DNA of 64,000 nt from Streptomyces sp. SAI-135. Lineage in GTDB: Bacteria; Actinomycetota; Actinomycetes; Streptomycetales; Streptomycetaceae. The notes below the pieces were generated by a model. That model was given only the letters and a program-made list of their open reading frames with translations, made no database searches and was not told where the DNA came from. Position numbers and translations under genes: made by a program. Positions 34,530-43,302 of this stretch are shown here, in pieces. The stretch covers positions 4,774,001 to 4,838,000 of the forward strand of contig NZ_JARXYP010000002.1 in assembly GCF_029893805.1 (NCBI RefSeq). The letters run 5' to 3'. Each line of letters starts with the position of its first letter. The first letter of the stretch is position 1.

Positions 34530-35915
34530 ATGAAACGCACATGTCCTACCACCGCTCGTAAGGAAAACCCGTGGCCTCTGCCTCTCACCGCCGGCAAGCG
34601 CCGCACCCTGGTCGTCTCCGCCGCCGTGGTGGCCGCGGGCGTCGGCGCCGGTGCCGTCGTGATGAACGCCAACGCGGGGACGGTGGACCTGTACCACCAG
34701 ACGCTCGCCGCGAAGGACGGCTGGGCGTCCTCCGGCACGGGCACGACCGGGGGCTCGAAGGCCGACTCCGCGCACACCTTCACCGTCTCCACGCGGGCGC
34801 AGCTCGTGAAGGCGCTGGGCTCGGCGTCCGACAGCACCCCGCGGATCATCAAGGTCAAGGGCACCATCGACGCCAACACCGACGACGCCGGCAAGAAGCT
34901 GACGTGCGCGAACTACGCGGCCGGGACGGGCTACTCGCTCTCCGCCTACCTGAAGGCGTACAACCCGGCCACCTACGGCCGCTCGAAGCTGCCGTCGGGC
35001 ACGCAGGAGACCGCGCGGGCCGCCGCGCAGAAGAAGCAGGCCGCGAACATCGTCTTCAAGGTGCCCGCGAACACCACGATCGTGGGGGAGCCGGGCACCA
35101 AGGCCGGCATCTCCGGCGGCATGCTCCAGATCCAGAACGTGGACAACGTCATCGTCCGCAACCTCACCTTCGCCGCCACCGAGGACTGCTTCCCGCAGTG
35201 GGACCCGACCGACGGCGACGACGGCAACTGGAACGCGAACTACGACGCGGTGACCCTGCGCGGCGCCACCCACGTGTGGGCGGACCACAACACGTTCACG
35301 GACGCGCCGCACCTGGACTCCGCCAACCCGCAGTACTTCGGCCGCGAGTACCAGATCCACGACGGGGCCCTGGACATCACCAAGAGCTCGGACCTGGTGA
35401 CCGTCTCCCGCAACCAGTTCACCAACCACGACAAGACGATGCTGATCGGCAGCAGCGACAGCGAGCCGAGCGGCAGGCTGCGCGTCTCGATCCACCACAA
35501 CGTGTGGAAGGGCATCGTCCAGCGCGCCCCGCTCGCCCGGGTCGGCCAGGTCCACATCTACAACAACCTCTACGACGTCACGACCCTGAACGGCTACGCG
35601 GTGCAGTACAGCATCAACTCCCGCGCCAAGGCCCAGGTCGTCGCCGCGGACAACCACTGGACGGTCCCGTCGGGCGTGAAGGTCACCAAGCTGCTGTCCG
35701 GCGACGGCACGGGCGCGATCGCGGGCTCCGGCAACCTCGTCAACGGCACGGCGACCGACCTGGTCGCCGCCTACAACGCCGCGTCCTCGAAGGACCTGAA
35801 GACGACGGTGAACTGGACGCCGACCCTGACGGCGGGCCTGGAGACCTCGGCCTCGTCGGTGAAGAACCTGCCGGCGTCGCTGGCGACGACCACGGGCGCG
35901 GGAGTGCTCTCCTAG
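34530..35915 (+). CDS. Secreted pectate lyase (PL1 family)
   Basis: The 461-residue product (from ATG 34530) has a hydrophobic export segment (TLVVSAAVVAAGVGAGAVVM). The right-handed beta-helix of Pel enzymes follows. Pel hallmarks are IVRNLTF, then NYDAVTLRGATHVWADHNTF, DGALDITKSSDLVTVSRNQF and SIHHNVWKGIVQRAPLARVG with the catalytic-region Arg. It cleaves pectate by beta-elimination using calcium, outside the cell. The start is uncertain: the best ribosome site (AAGGAA, 34560) serves a GTG at 34571 in a different frame, hinting at a one-base indel in the signal region. Confidence 0.87.
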   Translation: MKRTCPTTARKENPWPLPLTAGKRRTLVVSAAVVAAGVGAGAVVMNANAGTVDLYHQTLAAKDGWASSGTGTTGGSKADSAHTFTVSTRAQLVKALGSASDSTPRIIKVKGTIDANTDDAGKKLTCANYAAGTGYSLSAYLKAYNPATYGRSKLPSGTQETARAAAQKKQAANIVFKVPANTTIVGEPGTKAGISGGMLQIQNVDNVIVRNLTFAATEDCFPQWDPTDGDDGNWNANYDAVTLRGATHVWADHNTFTDAPHLDSANPQYFGREYQIHDGALDITKSSDLVTVSRNQFTNHDKTMLIGSSDSEPSGRLRVSIHHNVWKGIVQRAPLARVGQVHIYNNLYDVTTLNGYAVQYSINSRAKAQVVAADNHWTVPSGVKVTKLLSGDGTGAIAGSGNLVNGTATDLVAAYNAASSKDLKTTVNWTPTLTAGLETSASSVKNLPASLATTTGAGVLS

Positions 35916-35925
35916 CCGACGCCTC

Positions 35926-36402
35926 TCAGGTGTCGTAGGTCCCGTCCCAGGGTTCCGCGAAGGCGAGGCGGTCCGGGTAGAGCTCCGCCCACTGTTCCCC
36001 CTCGTCCTCGCGGATCACCAGGCCGAAGCGGACGCCCTCGTGGATGACGCTGAAGGGACGGATCGCGATGTCCGTGTACGAGCGGCGCGGGAGGCTGCGG
36101 AGCAGGGTCGCCCGGTGCACCTGGGCGCGGGTGAGGGGCGAGGCGTCGCCGCCCGGGTCGCGCTGCTGCTCCGCCCAGGTGCCGGCGCACCAGATGTCCG
36201 AGTCGCGGTAATTGCCCTCGGTGTCGAAGGTGTGCAGGACCGCATACAGGCGTTTCTGATCTTCCCAGCCTTCCTCGAGGCGGAATCCCTCGGGAAAGGC
36301 ATACGTGATCGACGCCAGGAACTGACCCTCCGCATACCGCCCGATCGTCTCGGTGCGGTGCTTCGGCTCGTACGCGACAGGAATGACCCCGGGCACTGCC
36401 AT
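35926..36402 (-). CDS. Conserved hypothetical protein, 158 residues
   Basis: The product begins MAVPGVIPVAYEPKHRTETI and is rich in aromatic and charged residues, with no signal peptide or membrane span. I recognise no catalytic motif. A TATGGT -10 box (36410-36415, minus strand) lies seven bases before the ATG at 36402, which argues for a leaderless transcript and decides against an ATG at 36414. It lies downstream of metG on the same strand, 77 bp away. Confidence 0.7.
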   Translation of the reverse strand: MAVPGVIPVAYEPKHRTETIGRYAEGQFLASITYAFPEGFRLEEGWEDQKRLYAVLHTFDTEGNYRDSDIWCAGTWAEQQRDPGGDASPLTRAQVHRATLLRSLPRRSYTDIAIRPFSVIHEGVRFGLVIREDEGEQWAELYPDRLAFAEPWDGTYDT

Positions 36403-36479
36403 GGCGCAAACCATACGGCTTGGCGCGGACACGGCGATGCCCGGGTCGGTGTCCGGACGGTCCGGCGACGGCTTCCGGA

Positions 36480-38207
36480 CTACTCCGGGGAGCCGCCGAA
36501 GCGCTCCTTGTACGTCTCCAGGTCCTCGTCCGTCAGCTTGGCGAACAGGACCGGGGGGACCGTGAAGGGGACGCCGGGGGTGAGGGCGGTGAGGGCGCGG
36601 GCCTCGTCGGCGGTGACCCAGGTGGCGGTGTCGTCGGGCAGGGCGAAGGCCTGGCGCATGGCGGCCGAGGTCGCCGGGATGAAGGGTTCCGAGACCACCG
36701 CGTACAGGTGGATCAGGTTCATCGCCGTGCGCAGTGTCAGCGCCGCGCCGTCCTTGTCCGTCTTGATCTCCAGCCAGGGGGCCTTCTCCTCCAGGTAGGA
36801 GTTGCCCGCCGACCACAGGGCGCGCAGGGCGGCAGCCGCCTTGCGGAACTGGAGCGCCTCCATCTGCTGCTCGTACTCGGCGAGCAGACGGGCGATCTCC
36901 TCGCCCAGCTTCGCCTCCGCCTCGCCGGGCTCGCCGCCCGCCGGGACCTCCTCGCCGAAGCGCTTCTTCGAGAAGGACAGGACGCGGTTGACGAAGTTGC
37001 CGAGGGTGTCGGCGAGGTCCTTGTTCACCGTGGCCGTGAAGTGCTCCCAGGTGAAGGACGAGTCGTCCGACTCGGGGGCGTTGGCGATCAGGAAGTAGCG
37101 CCAGTAGTCGGCCGGGAGGATGTCGAGGGCCTGGTCCGTGAACACGCCCCGCTTCTGGGACGTGGAGAACTTGCCGCCGTAGTACGTCAGCCAGTTGAAC
37201 GCCTTGACGTAGTCGACCTTCTTCCACGGCTCGCGCACACCCAGCTCGGTCGCCGGGAACATCACCGTGTGGAAGGGGACGTTGTCCTTCGCCATGAACT
37301 CGGTGTAGCGGACCTCGGTGTCGACGTCGTACCACCACGACTTCCAGTCGCGGTTCTCCGGGTCTGTGTCTCGCGCGGCGTCCGCCCACTCCTTCGTCGC
37401 GCCGATGTACTCGATCGGGGCGTCGAACCACACGTAGAAGACCTTGCCCTCGGCCGCCAGCTCCGGCCAGGTGTCGGCCGGGACCGGCACGCCCCAGTCC
37501 AGGTCACGGGTGATCGCGCGGTCGTGCAGGCCCTCGGTCAGCCACTTGCGGGCGATGGAGGAGGCCAGCTGCGGCCAGTCGGCCTCGTGCCGGGAGACCC
37601 ACTCCTCGACCTCGTGCTGGAGCTTGGACTGCAGGAGGAAGAGGTGCTTGGTCTCGCGGACCTCCAGGTCGGTGGAGCCGGAGATCGCCGAGCGCGGGTT
37701 GATGAGGTCCGTCGGGTCCAGGACCCGGGTGCAGTTCTCGCACTGGTCGCCGCGGGCCTTGTCGTAGCCGCAGTGGGGGCAGGTGCCCTCGACGTAGCGG
37801 TCCGGCAGGAAGCGGCCGTCGGTGGGCGAGTAGACCTGCCGGATCGCCCGCTCCTCGATGAAGCCGTTCTCGTTGAGGCGGCGGGCGAAGTGCTGGGTGA
37901 TCTCGACGTTCTGCGCGCTGGAGCTGCGGCCGAAGTAGTCGAACGCGAGCGCGAAGCCGTCGTAGACCGCCTTCTGCGCGTCGTGCGCCTGCGCGCAGAA
38001 CTCGTCGACGGGCAGCCCCTGCTCCTTGGCGGCCAGCTCGGCCGGGGTGCCGTGCTCGTCCGTCGCGCAGATGTAGAGGACGTCGTGGCCGCGCTGGCGC
38101 AGGTAACGGGAGTAGACGTCCGCCGGGAGCATGGACCCCACCATGTTGCCCAGGTGCTTGATCCCGTTGATGTACGGAAGGGCGCTGGTGATGAGGTGTC
38201 GAGCCAT
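36480..38207 (-). CDS. metG: Methionyl-tRNA synthetase
   Basis: This 575-residue class I synthetase charges tRNA-Met. The HIGH-type signature is HLGN (near residue 18). Zinc ligands are CPHCGYDKARGDQCENC (~142-158). The KMSKS equivalent is KFSTS (near 347), and the helical anticodon domain follows. The C-terminal dimerisation domain found in some bacteria is absent, so it is the short form. The ATG at 38207 gives the normal start MARHLITSALPYINGIKHLG. Confidence 0.95.
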   Translation of the reverse strand: MARHLITSALPYINGIKHLGNMVGSMLPADVYSRYLRQRGHDVLYICATDEHGTPAELAAKEQGLPVDEFCAQAHDAQKAVYDGFALAFDYFGRSSSAQNVEITQHFARRLNENGFIEERAIRQVYSPTDGRFLPDRYVEGTCPHCGYDKARGDQCENCTRVLDPTDLINPRSAISGSTDLEVRETKHLFLLQSKLQHEVEEWVSRHEADWPQLASSIARKWLTEGLHDRAITRDLDWGVPVPADTWPELAAEGKVFYVWFDAPIEYIGATKEWADAARDTDPENRDWKSWWYDVDTEVRYTEFMAKDNVPFHTVMFPATELGVREPWKKVDYVKAFNWLTYYGGKFSTSQKRGVFTDQALDILPADYWRYFLIANAPESDDSSFTWEHFTATVNKDLADTLGNFVNRVLSFSKKRFGEEVPAGGEPGEAEAKLGEEIARLLAEYEQQMEALQFRKAAAALRALWSAGNSYLEEKAPWLEIKTDKDGAALTLRTAMNLIHLYAVVSEPFIPATSAAMRQAFALPDDTATWVTADEARALTALTPGVPFTVPPVLFAKLTDEDLETYKERFGGSPE

Positions 38208-38279
38208 CGGGGGCTGCTCCCAGGTCGGGTCGTTTCAAACGTGTGCTTGCGAACCTTGAAATCGTAGCCGACATGGGTG

Positions 38280-38320
38280 GGCCGCCCGCTTCCCGTTTTA
38301 CGGGGTGGGAAGGGGCGGCC
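38280..38320. terminator. Hairpin after the vWA gene
   Basis: The 15-base arm 38280-38294 (GGCCGCCCGCTTCCC) pairs with the 14-base arm 38307-38320 with one bulge, about 33 bp beyond the vWA stop and upstream of metG. It ends the vWA transcript. Confidence 0.75.
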
Positions 38321-38353
38321 GATCGTCTGCGACGGTGGTGCGGTGCTACGGCG

Positions 38354-39850
38354 TCAGGGGCGCCAGTTCGCCAGGATGCCCTCGTAGACCTCGGCGTCCG
38401 TGAGCTCCTTCGGGGTCTCGCCCGCGAGGAAGTGGGACGTGTTGGGGAGCTTGAGCTTGCGCAGGTAGTCGAAGGCCTTGTTCTCCGGGTCACCGAAGGC
38501 GACGAAGGAGAAGAAGACCGTGGGGTGGGACTTCGCCGCCTCCGTCAGGGCCTGGGTGGCGGGGGTCTTCGCGTCCGGGGCGCCGTCGGTCTGGAAGACG
38601 ACCAGGGCGGGGGTGCCGGGGTTCTCCTTGGTGTGGTGCGCGAGGACTTCCGCCACGGCCGCGTGGTAGCTGGTACGGCCCATGCGGCCGAGGCCGGCGT
38701 GGAGCTCGTCGATCTTGTTCTCGTGGTCGGTGAGGGTGAGCTCGCCGGTGCCGTCGAGTTCGGTGGAGAAGAAGACGACGTGCACCGTGGACTCGGGGTC
38801 CAGGTGGGCGGCGAGGGCGAGGGTCTGCTCGCCGAGTGCCTGCGCGGAGCCGTCCTTGTAGTACGGGCGCATGCTCGCGGAGCGGTCCAGGACGAGGTAC
38901 GTCTTCGCGGTGGTGCCGGTGAGGCCGTGGGCGGCGAGGGTGGTGGCGGCGGCGTCGTGGGCGGTGCGGAGGGTGGGGGGTACCGTCACCGACCGGCCTT
39001 CGGCCGGGTCGTCGTCGTTCCCACCCGCAGCACCCGTACCACTTTCGTCGTCGGCCGCGGGTGGCCCCTGTGGGGCGTCCTCACCGTCGGCGGCGGGCGC
39101 GGGCGCGTGCTCCGCTGCGACGGGGGCGGCAACCTCGGCGACCGGCTCGGGCTCGGGCTCCAGCTCGGGTACGACCGGCTCCGGCTCCGGCTCTACGACC
39201 GTCTCGGGCTCCGGGGCGGGGACGACCTCGGCGACCGGCTCGGGCTCGGGCTCGGGGGCGGGTTCCGCCTCCGCGGCCTGCGGCTCGGGGGCGGGTTCCG
39301 CCTCCGCGGCCTGCGGCTCGGCCTCGTCCACCGAAGCGGGCGCCGGCTCTTCAGCCACCGGCTCCTCTACGGCGGGCTCAGCCGCCTCAGTCGTCTCGGC
39401 CGCCTCAGTCGTCTCGGCTACGACCTCCTCAGCGCCCTGCTTCTCGTCCGCAGCCTCGGTCACCGCGGGGGCCTCCTCCGCGGCCGGTGCCTCCTTGGCG
39501 GGCTCCTCCGCGACAGGCGCCGACGTCGGCTGCTCCGGCTCGGTGACCGGTGCCTCGGCCGGCACCGCCTCGGGCGACACCGGCGTCTCCTCCGCCGCCG
39601 CCCCCGCCGGAGGCGCCTGCTTCGGGACCGTCACGTTGTTGAACGCGGCCGAGACCAGTTCGTGCTCGGAATCGGAATCGGTGTCCGGTGCCTCGGCGCG
39701 GGGTTCGGGAACCGTGGCCGTCGCCGTCGCCGGAGGCGCCTGGGTCGGTGCCGTCGCCTCCTGCGAAGGAACCGCACCCTCTGCCTCGGTGGCAGCGCCC
39801 TTGCGTGATCGGCCGCCGAACGCGTTCCGCAGGAGAGTGAGAATGCCCAT
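38354..39850 (-). CDS. vWA-domain protein with long Pro/Ala/Glu linker
   Basis: The 498-residue protein starts MGILTLLRNAFGG, then has ~250 residues of Glu/Pro/Ala low complexity, then a von Willebrand A domain (~310-495). The MIDAS metal motif is LVLDRSASM (DxSxS, near residue 320), and QTDGAPDAKTP supplies another ligand. The vWA type resembles tellurium-resistance-linked (TerF/TerY) proteins that scaffold complexes. It is probably cytosolic. A 33-bp exact tandem duplication lies in the linker. The ATG at 39850 has AAGG nine to ten bases upstream. Confidence 0.84.
   Translation of the reverse strand: MGILTLLRNAFGGRSRKGAATEAEGAVPSQEATAPTQAPPATATATVPEPRAEAPDTDSDSEHELVSAAFNNVTVPKQAPPAGAAAEETPVSPEAVPAEAPVTEPEQPTSAPVAEEPAKEAPAAEEAPAVTEAADEKQGAEEVVAETTEAAETTEAAEPAVEEPVAEEPAPASVDEAEPQAAEAEPAPEPQAAEAEPAPEPEPEPVAEVVPAPEPETVVEPEPEPVVPELEPEPEPVAEVAAPVAAEHAPAPAADGEDAPQGPPAADDESGTGAAGGNDDDPAEGRSVTVPPTLRTAHDAAATTLAAHGLTGTTAKTYLVLDRSASMRPYYKDGSAQALGEQTLALAAHLDPESTVHVVFFSTELDGTGELTLTDHENKIDELHAGLGRMGRTSYHAAVAEVLAHHTKENPGTPALVVFQTDGAPDAKTPATQALTEAAKSHPTVFFSFVAFGDPENKAFDYLRKLKLPNTSHFLAGETPKELTDAEVYEGILANWRP
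39254..39319. repeat. 33-bp tandem duplication in the vWA linker
   Basis: Two identical 33-bp units (39254-39286 and 39287-39319) encode two copies of an 11-residue PQAAEAEPAPE motif. The period is in frame, so the protein only lengthens. Confidence 0.88.
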
Positions 39851-40015
39851 GTGCGCAACCCTTCGCATGAGTTGTAGCCCGTCAATCCCTGGCCAGGACG
39901 GACACGTAAGGTTAGCGGCCCCGGATTGCGATCTTGGGCAGGGGCGCCCACCCGGGGCCCGGGGAGTCAAGACCTGCTTCCGGCCGTCACTCGCGCGGGA
40001 CGTCAACTCCGCTAC

Positions 40016-40048
40016 GTCCACCCCGGGTTCATCCACCGTTCACCGCCC
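40016..40048 (+). promoter_or_regulatory. PHO box (PhoP-binding direct repeats) upstream of phoX
   Basis: Three consecutive 11-bp units, GTCCACCCCGG, GTTCATCCACC and GTTCACCGCCC, match the Streptomyces PhoP direct-repeat unit GTTCACC with a 4-base tail. They lie 75-107 bp before the start, upstream of a TAGCGT -10 candidate near 40075. Phosphate-starvation induction by PhoR-PhoP is expected. Confidence 0.8.
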
Positions 40049-40122
40049 CGCCCCGCTCTCGCACATACGCGCGCCTAGCGTCCGTCAAGCGAGCTTCAAG
40101 GGGAAGCAAGGGGAGAGCAAAA

Positions 40123-42180
40123 GTGCGCGTACAGCTGCCGTTGATCAACACCGCCCATGGGCGATCCGCCCTGACCTGCCGTTTCCGGTGCGGTGACGCC
40201 TGTTTCCACCCGGCGCCCAACACCTCCGCCAACCCGTACGTCGGCGACGTCATCGCCTCCGCGCTCAGCCGCCGCTCGATGATGCGCGCCGCCGCCGTCG
40301 TGACCGTCGCCGCCGCGGCCGGCACCGCGGGCACCGTCGTCGCGGCCCCCTCGGTCGAAGCCGCCCCCCAGGCCCCGACCGGGTGGAAGCCGAAGGGCAG
40401 GGCCGCCCGCGGTCTCCGCTTCACCCCGGTCGCGCCCAACACCGAGGACACCGTGACCGTCCCGGCCGGTTACTCCCAGAACGTCGTCGTCCGCTGGGGC
40501 GAGCCCATCCTGCGCGGCGCCCCCGCCTTCGACCCGGAGAAGCAGACCGCCGCCGCCCAGGCCGGCCAGTTCGGGTACAACAACGACTTCCTCGCGCTGC
40601 TGCCCGTGCCGGGCGAGCGCGGCCGGCAGGTGCTCGTCGCCAACCACGAGTACACCGATGAGGTCCTGATGTTCCGCGGCTACGACGCCGCCGCCCCCAC
40701 CCGTGAGCAGGTCGAGATCGCCTGGGCCGCGCACGGGCTGTCCGCCGTGGTCGTGGAGGAGAACAAGAAGAACGGCGCGCTCACCGTCGTACCCCGCCAC
40801 CATCTGAACCGGCGCGTCACCGCCACCACCGAGTTCCGGCTGACCGGCCCCGCCGCCGGCTCCGACCTGCTGAAGACCTCCGCCGACCCGACCGGCCGCA
40901 AGGTGCTGGGCACGCTCAACAACTGCTCCGGCGGCACCACCCCCTGGGGCACCACCCTGCACGGCGAGGAGAACTTCAACCAGTACTTCGCGGGCGCGAC
41001 CCGGGCGACGGACAAGCGGTACGGGATCGGCACGGGCGCCAGCGAGCGCAAGTGGGAGCGGTTCGACAAGCGGTTCGACGTCGCCCAGGAGCCCAACGAG
41101 GTGCACCGGTTCGGGTACGTCGTCGAGCTCGACCCCTACGACCCCTCCTCCGCGCCCCGCAAGCACACCGCGCTCGGCCGGTTCAAGCACGAGGGCGCGA
41201 CCGTACGGCTCACGGACGACGGGCGGCCGGTCGTGTACTCCGGCGACGACGAGCGCTTCGACTACTTCTACAAGTTCGTCGGCAGCAAGCGGATGAAGCA
41301 CGGAACCTCCCGGGCCGTGCGGGAGCACAACCTCTCGCTGCTCGACGAGGGGACGCTGTACGTCGCCCGGCTCACCGGGGACTCCCCCGCGATCGAGGTC
41401 GACGGGACCGGGAAGCTGCCCGCCGACGGTGAGTTCGACGGCAGCGGCGAGTGGATCCCGCTGGCGACCGCCACGGCGAAGGGGGCCGTGTCGCACGTCG
41501 AGGGCATGAGCGCCGACGAGGTGTTCGTCTTCACGCGGCTCGCCGGGGACAAGGTCGGGGCGACCAGGATGGACCGGCCCGAGGACATCGAGCCCAACCC
41601 GCGCACCGGCAAGGTGTACGTGGCCCTGACGAACAACACCAACCGGGGCGTGGGCGCGAATGCCCCGGCCGACGAGGCCAACCCCCGCAACGCCAACAAG
41701 CACGGCCACATCCTGGAGCTCACCGAGCGCTGGAACCGGGCCGACAGCACGCGGTTCGCCTGGACGCTGTTCCTCGTCGCGGGCGACCCCGAGGACCCGG
41801 CAACCTACTTCGCCGGGTTCCCGAAGGACGACGTCAGTCCCATCTCCTGCCCGGACAACGTGGCCTTCGACCCGCACGGCAACCTGTGGATCTCCACGGA
41901 CGGCAACCAGCTCGGTTCCCACGACGGTCTGTTCGGCGTGGCCACCCGTGGCGAGCGGCGCGGTGAGCTCAAGCAGTTCCTGACCGTGCCGACCGGCGCG
42001 GAGACCTGCGGCCCGCTGGTGCAGGACCGGCGCGTCCTGGTCGCCGTGCAGCACCCGGGGGAGATCAACGGGGCGACGGTGGAGAACCCGGCGAGCACCT
42101 GGCCCGACGGACCGGGCAGGATCGTGCGCCCGGCCGTCGTGGCGGTGTGGCGCAAGGACGGCGACGACATCGGCGTCTGA
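40123..42180 (+). CDS. phoX: Tat-exported PhoX-type alkaline phosphatase
   Basis: The 685-residue product carries a Tat signal (SRRSMMRAAAVVTVAAAAG near residue 48). The PhoX (DUF839) propeller follows, with segments VANHEYTDEVLMF, NNCSGGTTPWGTTLHGEENF, YVVELDPYD, RPEDIEPNPRTGKVYVALTN and PDNVAFDPHGNLWISTDGN. The family binds iron and calcium and hydrolyses phosphate esters outside the cell. GTG 40123 has GGGAGAG five bases upstream; the longer open frame before it is not signal-like. It is controlled by the PHO box. Confidence 0.92.
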   Translation: MRVQLPLINTAHGRSALTCRFRCGDACFHPAPNTSANPYVGDVIASALSRRSMMRAAAVVTVAAAAGTAGTVVAAPSVEAAPQAPTGWKPKGRAARGLRFTPVAPNTEDTVTVPAGYSQNVVVRWGEPILRGAPAFDPEKQTAAAQAGQFGYNNDFLALLPVPGERGRQVLVANHEYTDEVLMFRGYDAAAPTREQVEIAWAAHGLSAVVVEENKKNGALTVVPRHHLNRRVTATTEFRLTGPAAGSDLLKTSADPTGRKVLGTLNNCSGGTTPWGTTLHGEENFNQYFAGATRATDKRYGIGTGASERKWERFDKRFDVAQEPNEVHRFGYVVELDPYDPSSAPRKHTALGRFKHEGATVRLTDDGRPVVYSGDDERFDYFYKFVGSKRMKHGTSRAVREHNLSLLDEGTLYVARLTGDSPAIEVDGTGKLPADGEFDGSGEWIPLATATAKGAVSHVEGMSADEVFVFTRLAGDKVGATRMDRPEDIEPNPRTGKVYVALTNNTNRGVGANAPADEANPRNANKHGHILELTERWNRADSTRFAWTLFLVAGDPEDPATYFAGFPKDDVSPISCPDNVAFDPHGNLWISTDGNQLGSHDGLFGVATRGERRGELKQFLTVPTGAETCGPLVQDRRVLVAVQHPGEINGATVENPASTWPDGPGRIVRPAVVAVWRKDGDDIGV

Positions 42181-42194
42181 GCCCCGCGGCTCCT

Positions 42195-43151
42195 TCAGGG
42201 AATGGCCGGAACCGTCGGTCGCGCCTCCCGGCGCCCGGCACCGTCGCGTTCCAGCCATTCCCGGTAGGCCGGCGCCTGCCGCGCGCTCTCCCAGTACGCC
42301 TCCTCCAGCGCGGGACGGACCCCGTCCAGGTCCGTCTCGGTGCGGGCCGCGAGGAGGAGCCGTACGCCGAGCGGGTCGCCCTGGAGCCGCCGTACCGCCA
42401 TGTCGGGGCGGGGCACCCGGGTCGGCTGGCAGACGGTGACGACCTCGCCGGTGGCGACCAGGGCGTCGGCGGTGTGGTAATCGCCGTGCAGCACGACGGG
42501 GTTGACGCCGGCCGCGCGGAACATGCGGTGCACGGCGTCCCATTCACCGTCGACGGTGGGGTCGATCATCCAGCGGTCCCGGGCCAGGTCGGCCAGGGTG
42601 ACCGTGGGTTTCGCGGCCGCAGGGTGGTCGGCGGGCAGCGACACGAACTGCGGCTCGCGTTCCACCAGGACCCGCAGGCACAGCTCGCGCGGGATGCGCA
42701 GCGGGCAGCCCTCCACCTCGTGCACGAACGCCACGTCGAGCTGTCCTTCGGCGACCATGTGCAGCAGGGCGTTGGGGGAGACGTTCATGTGCAGGGTGGG
42801 GTCCTGGCCGCGGGCACGCAGCCGGCGCAGCCAGCCGGACAGGGCCCGGGACGCGGTGGAGCCGACACGCAGCTGAGGTCCGCCCGTGGCGGCCGCGCGG
42901 GCATCGGCTACCAGGGAGCGCATCTCGGCCACCAGCGGGCGGGCGCGGCTGAGGACCAGCCGGCCCAGCGGGGTGGGGCGGCAGCCGGATCTCGCGCGCA
43001 CGAACAGGGCGCCGCCCAGAGACTGTTCGATCCGGCGCAGCTGGGTGCTCAGCGACGGCTGGGACACGCCCAGCTGACGGGCGGCCCGGTGCAGGCTGCC
43101 GGTGTCGGCTATGGCCACCAGCGCGCGGAGGTGTCGCACCTCAAGGTCCAT
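42195..43151 (-). CDS. LysR-family regulator divergent from snapalysin
   Basis: The 318-residue protein has an N-terminal LysR winged helix (MDLEVRHLRALVAIADTGSL; RAARQLGVSQPSLSTQLRRI) and a periplasmic-binding-protein-like effector domain. Streptomyces snapalysin genes are typically paired with a divergent LysR activator, so this is very probably the activator of the protease gene at 43303. A 7-7-7 inverted repeat in the intergenic gap is its likely site. The ATG at 43151 starts the family consensus. Confidence 0.9.
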   Translation of the reverse strand: MDLEVRHLRALVAIADTGSLHRAARQLGVSQPSLSTQLRRIEQSLGGALFVRARSGCRPTPLGRLVLSRARPLVAEMRSLVADARAAATGGPQLRVGSTASRALSGWLRRLRARGQDPTLHMNVSPNALLHMVAEGQLDVAFVHEVEGCPLRIPRELCLRVLVEREPQFVSLPADHPAAAKPTVTLADLARDRWMIDPTVDGEWDAVHRMFRAAGVNPVVLHGDYHTADALVATGEVVTVCQPTRVPRPDMAVRRLQGDPLGVRLLLAARTETDLDGVRPALEEAYWESARQAPAYREWLERDGAGRREARPTVPAIP

Positions 43152-43204
43152 GCGATCGGAGCGTAAGGCGGGGGAAGGGCTTTCACCAGAGGCGCCGAAC
43201 TCCC

Positions 43205-43225
43205 GTGATAGGGCCGCGCTATCAC
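43205..43225. promoter_or_regulatory. LysR-type operator between lysR and snpA
   Basis: GTGATAG and CTATCAC form a perfect 7-bp inverted repeat with a seven-base spacer. It contains the T-N11-A LysR signature. It is centred about 90 bp before the snapalysin start and 65 bp before the regulator start, as for a shared activation/autorepression site. Confidence 0.75.
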
Positions 43226-43302
43226 CTGTTGGCATCATCACAGCCGTCGCACAGCCACCGACACTCACATCGACGACTCACCCCCCCACCAAGGAGTCCT
43301 CG

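Noticed and set aside
34571..35938. GTG-started 455-codon frame at the pectate lyase
   Set aside because: Only its ribosome site is attractive. The protein is Arg/Gly/His-rich, while the adjacent frame encodes a complete pectate lyase.
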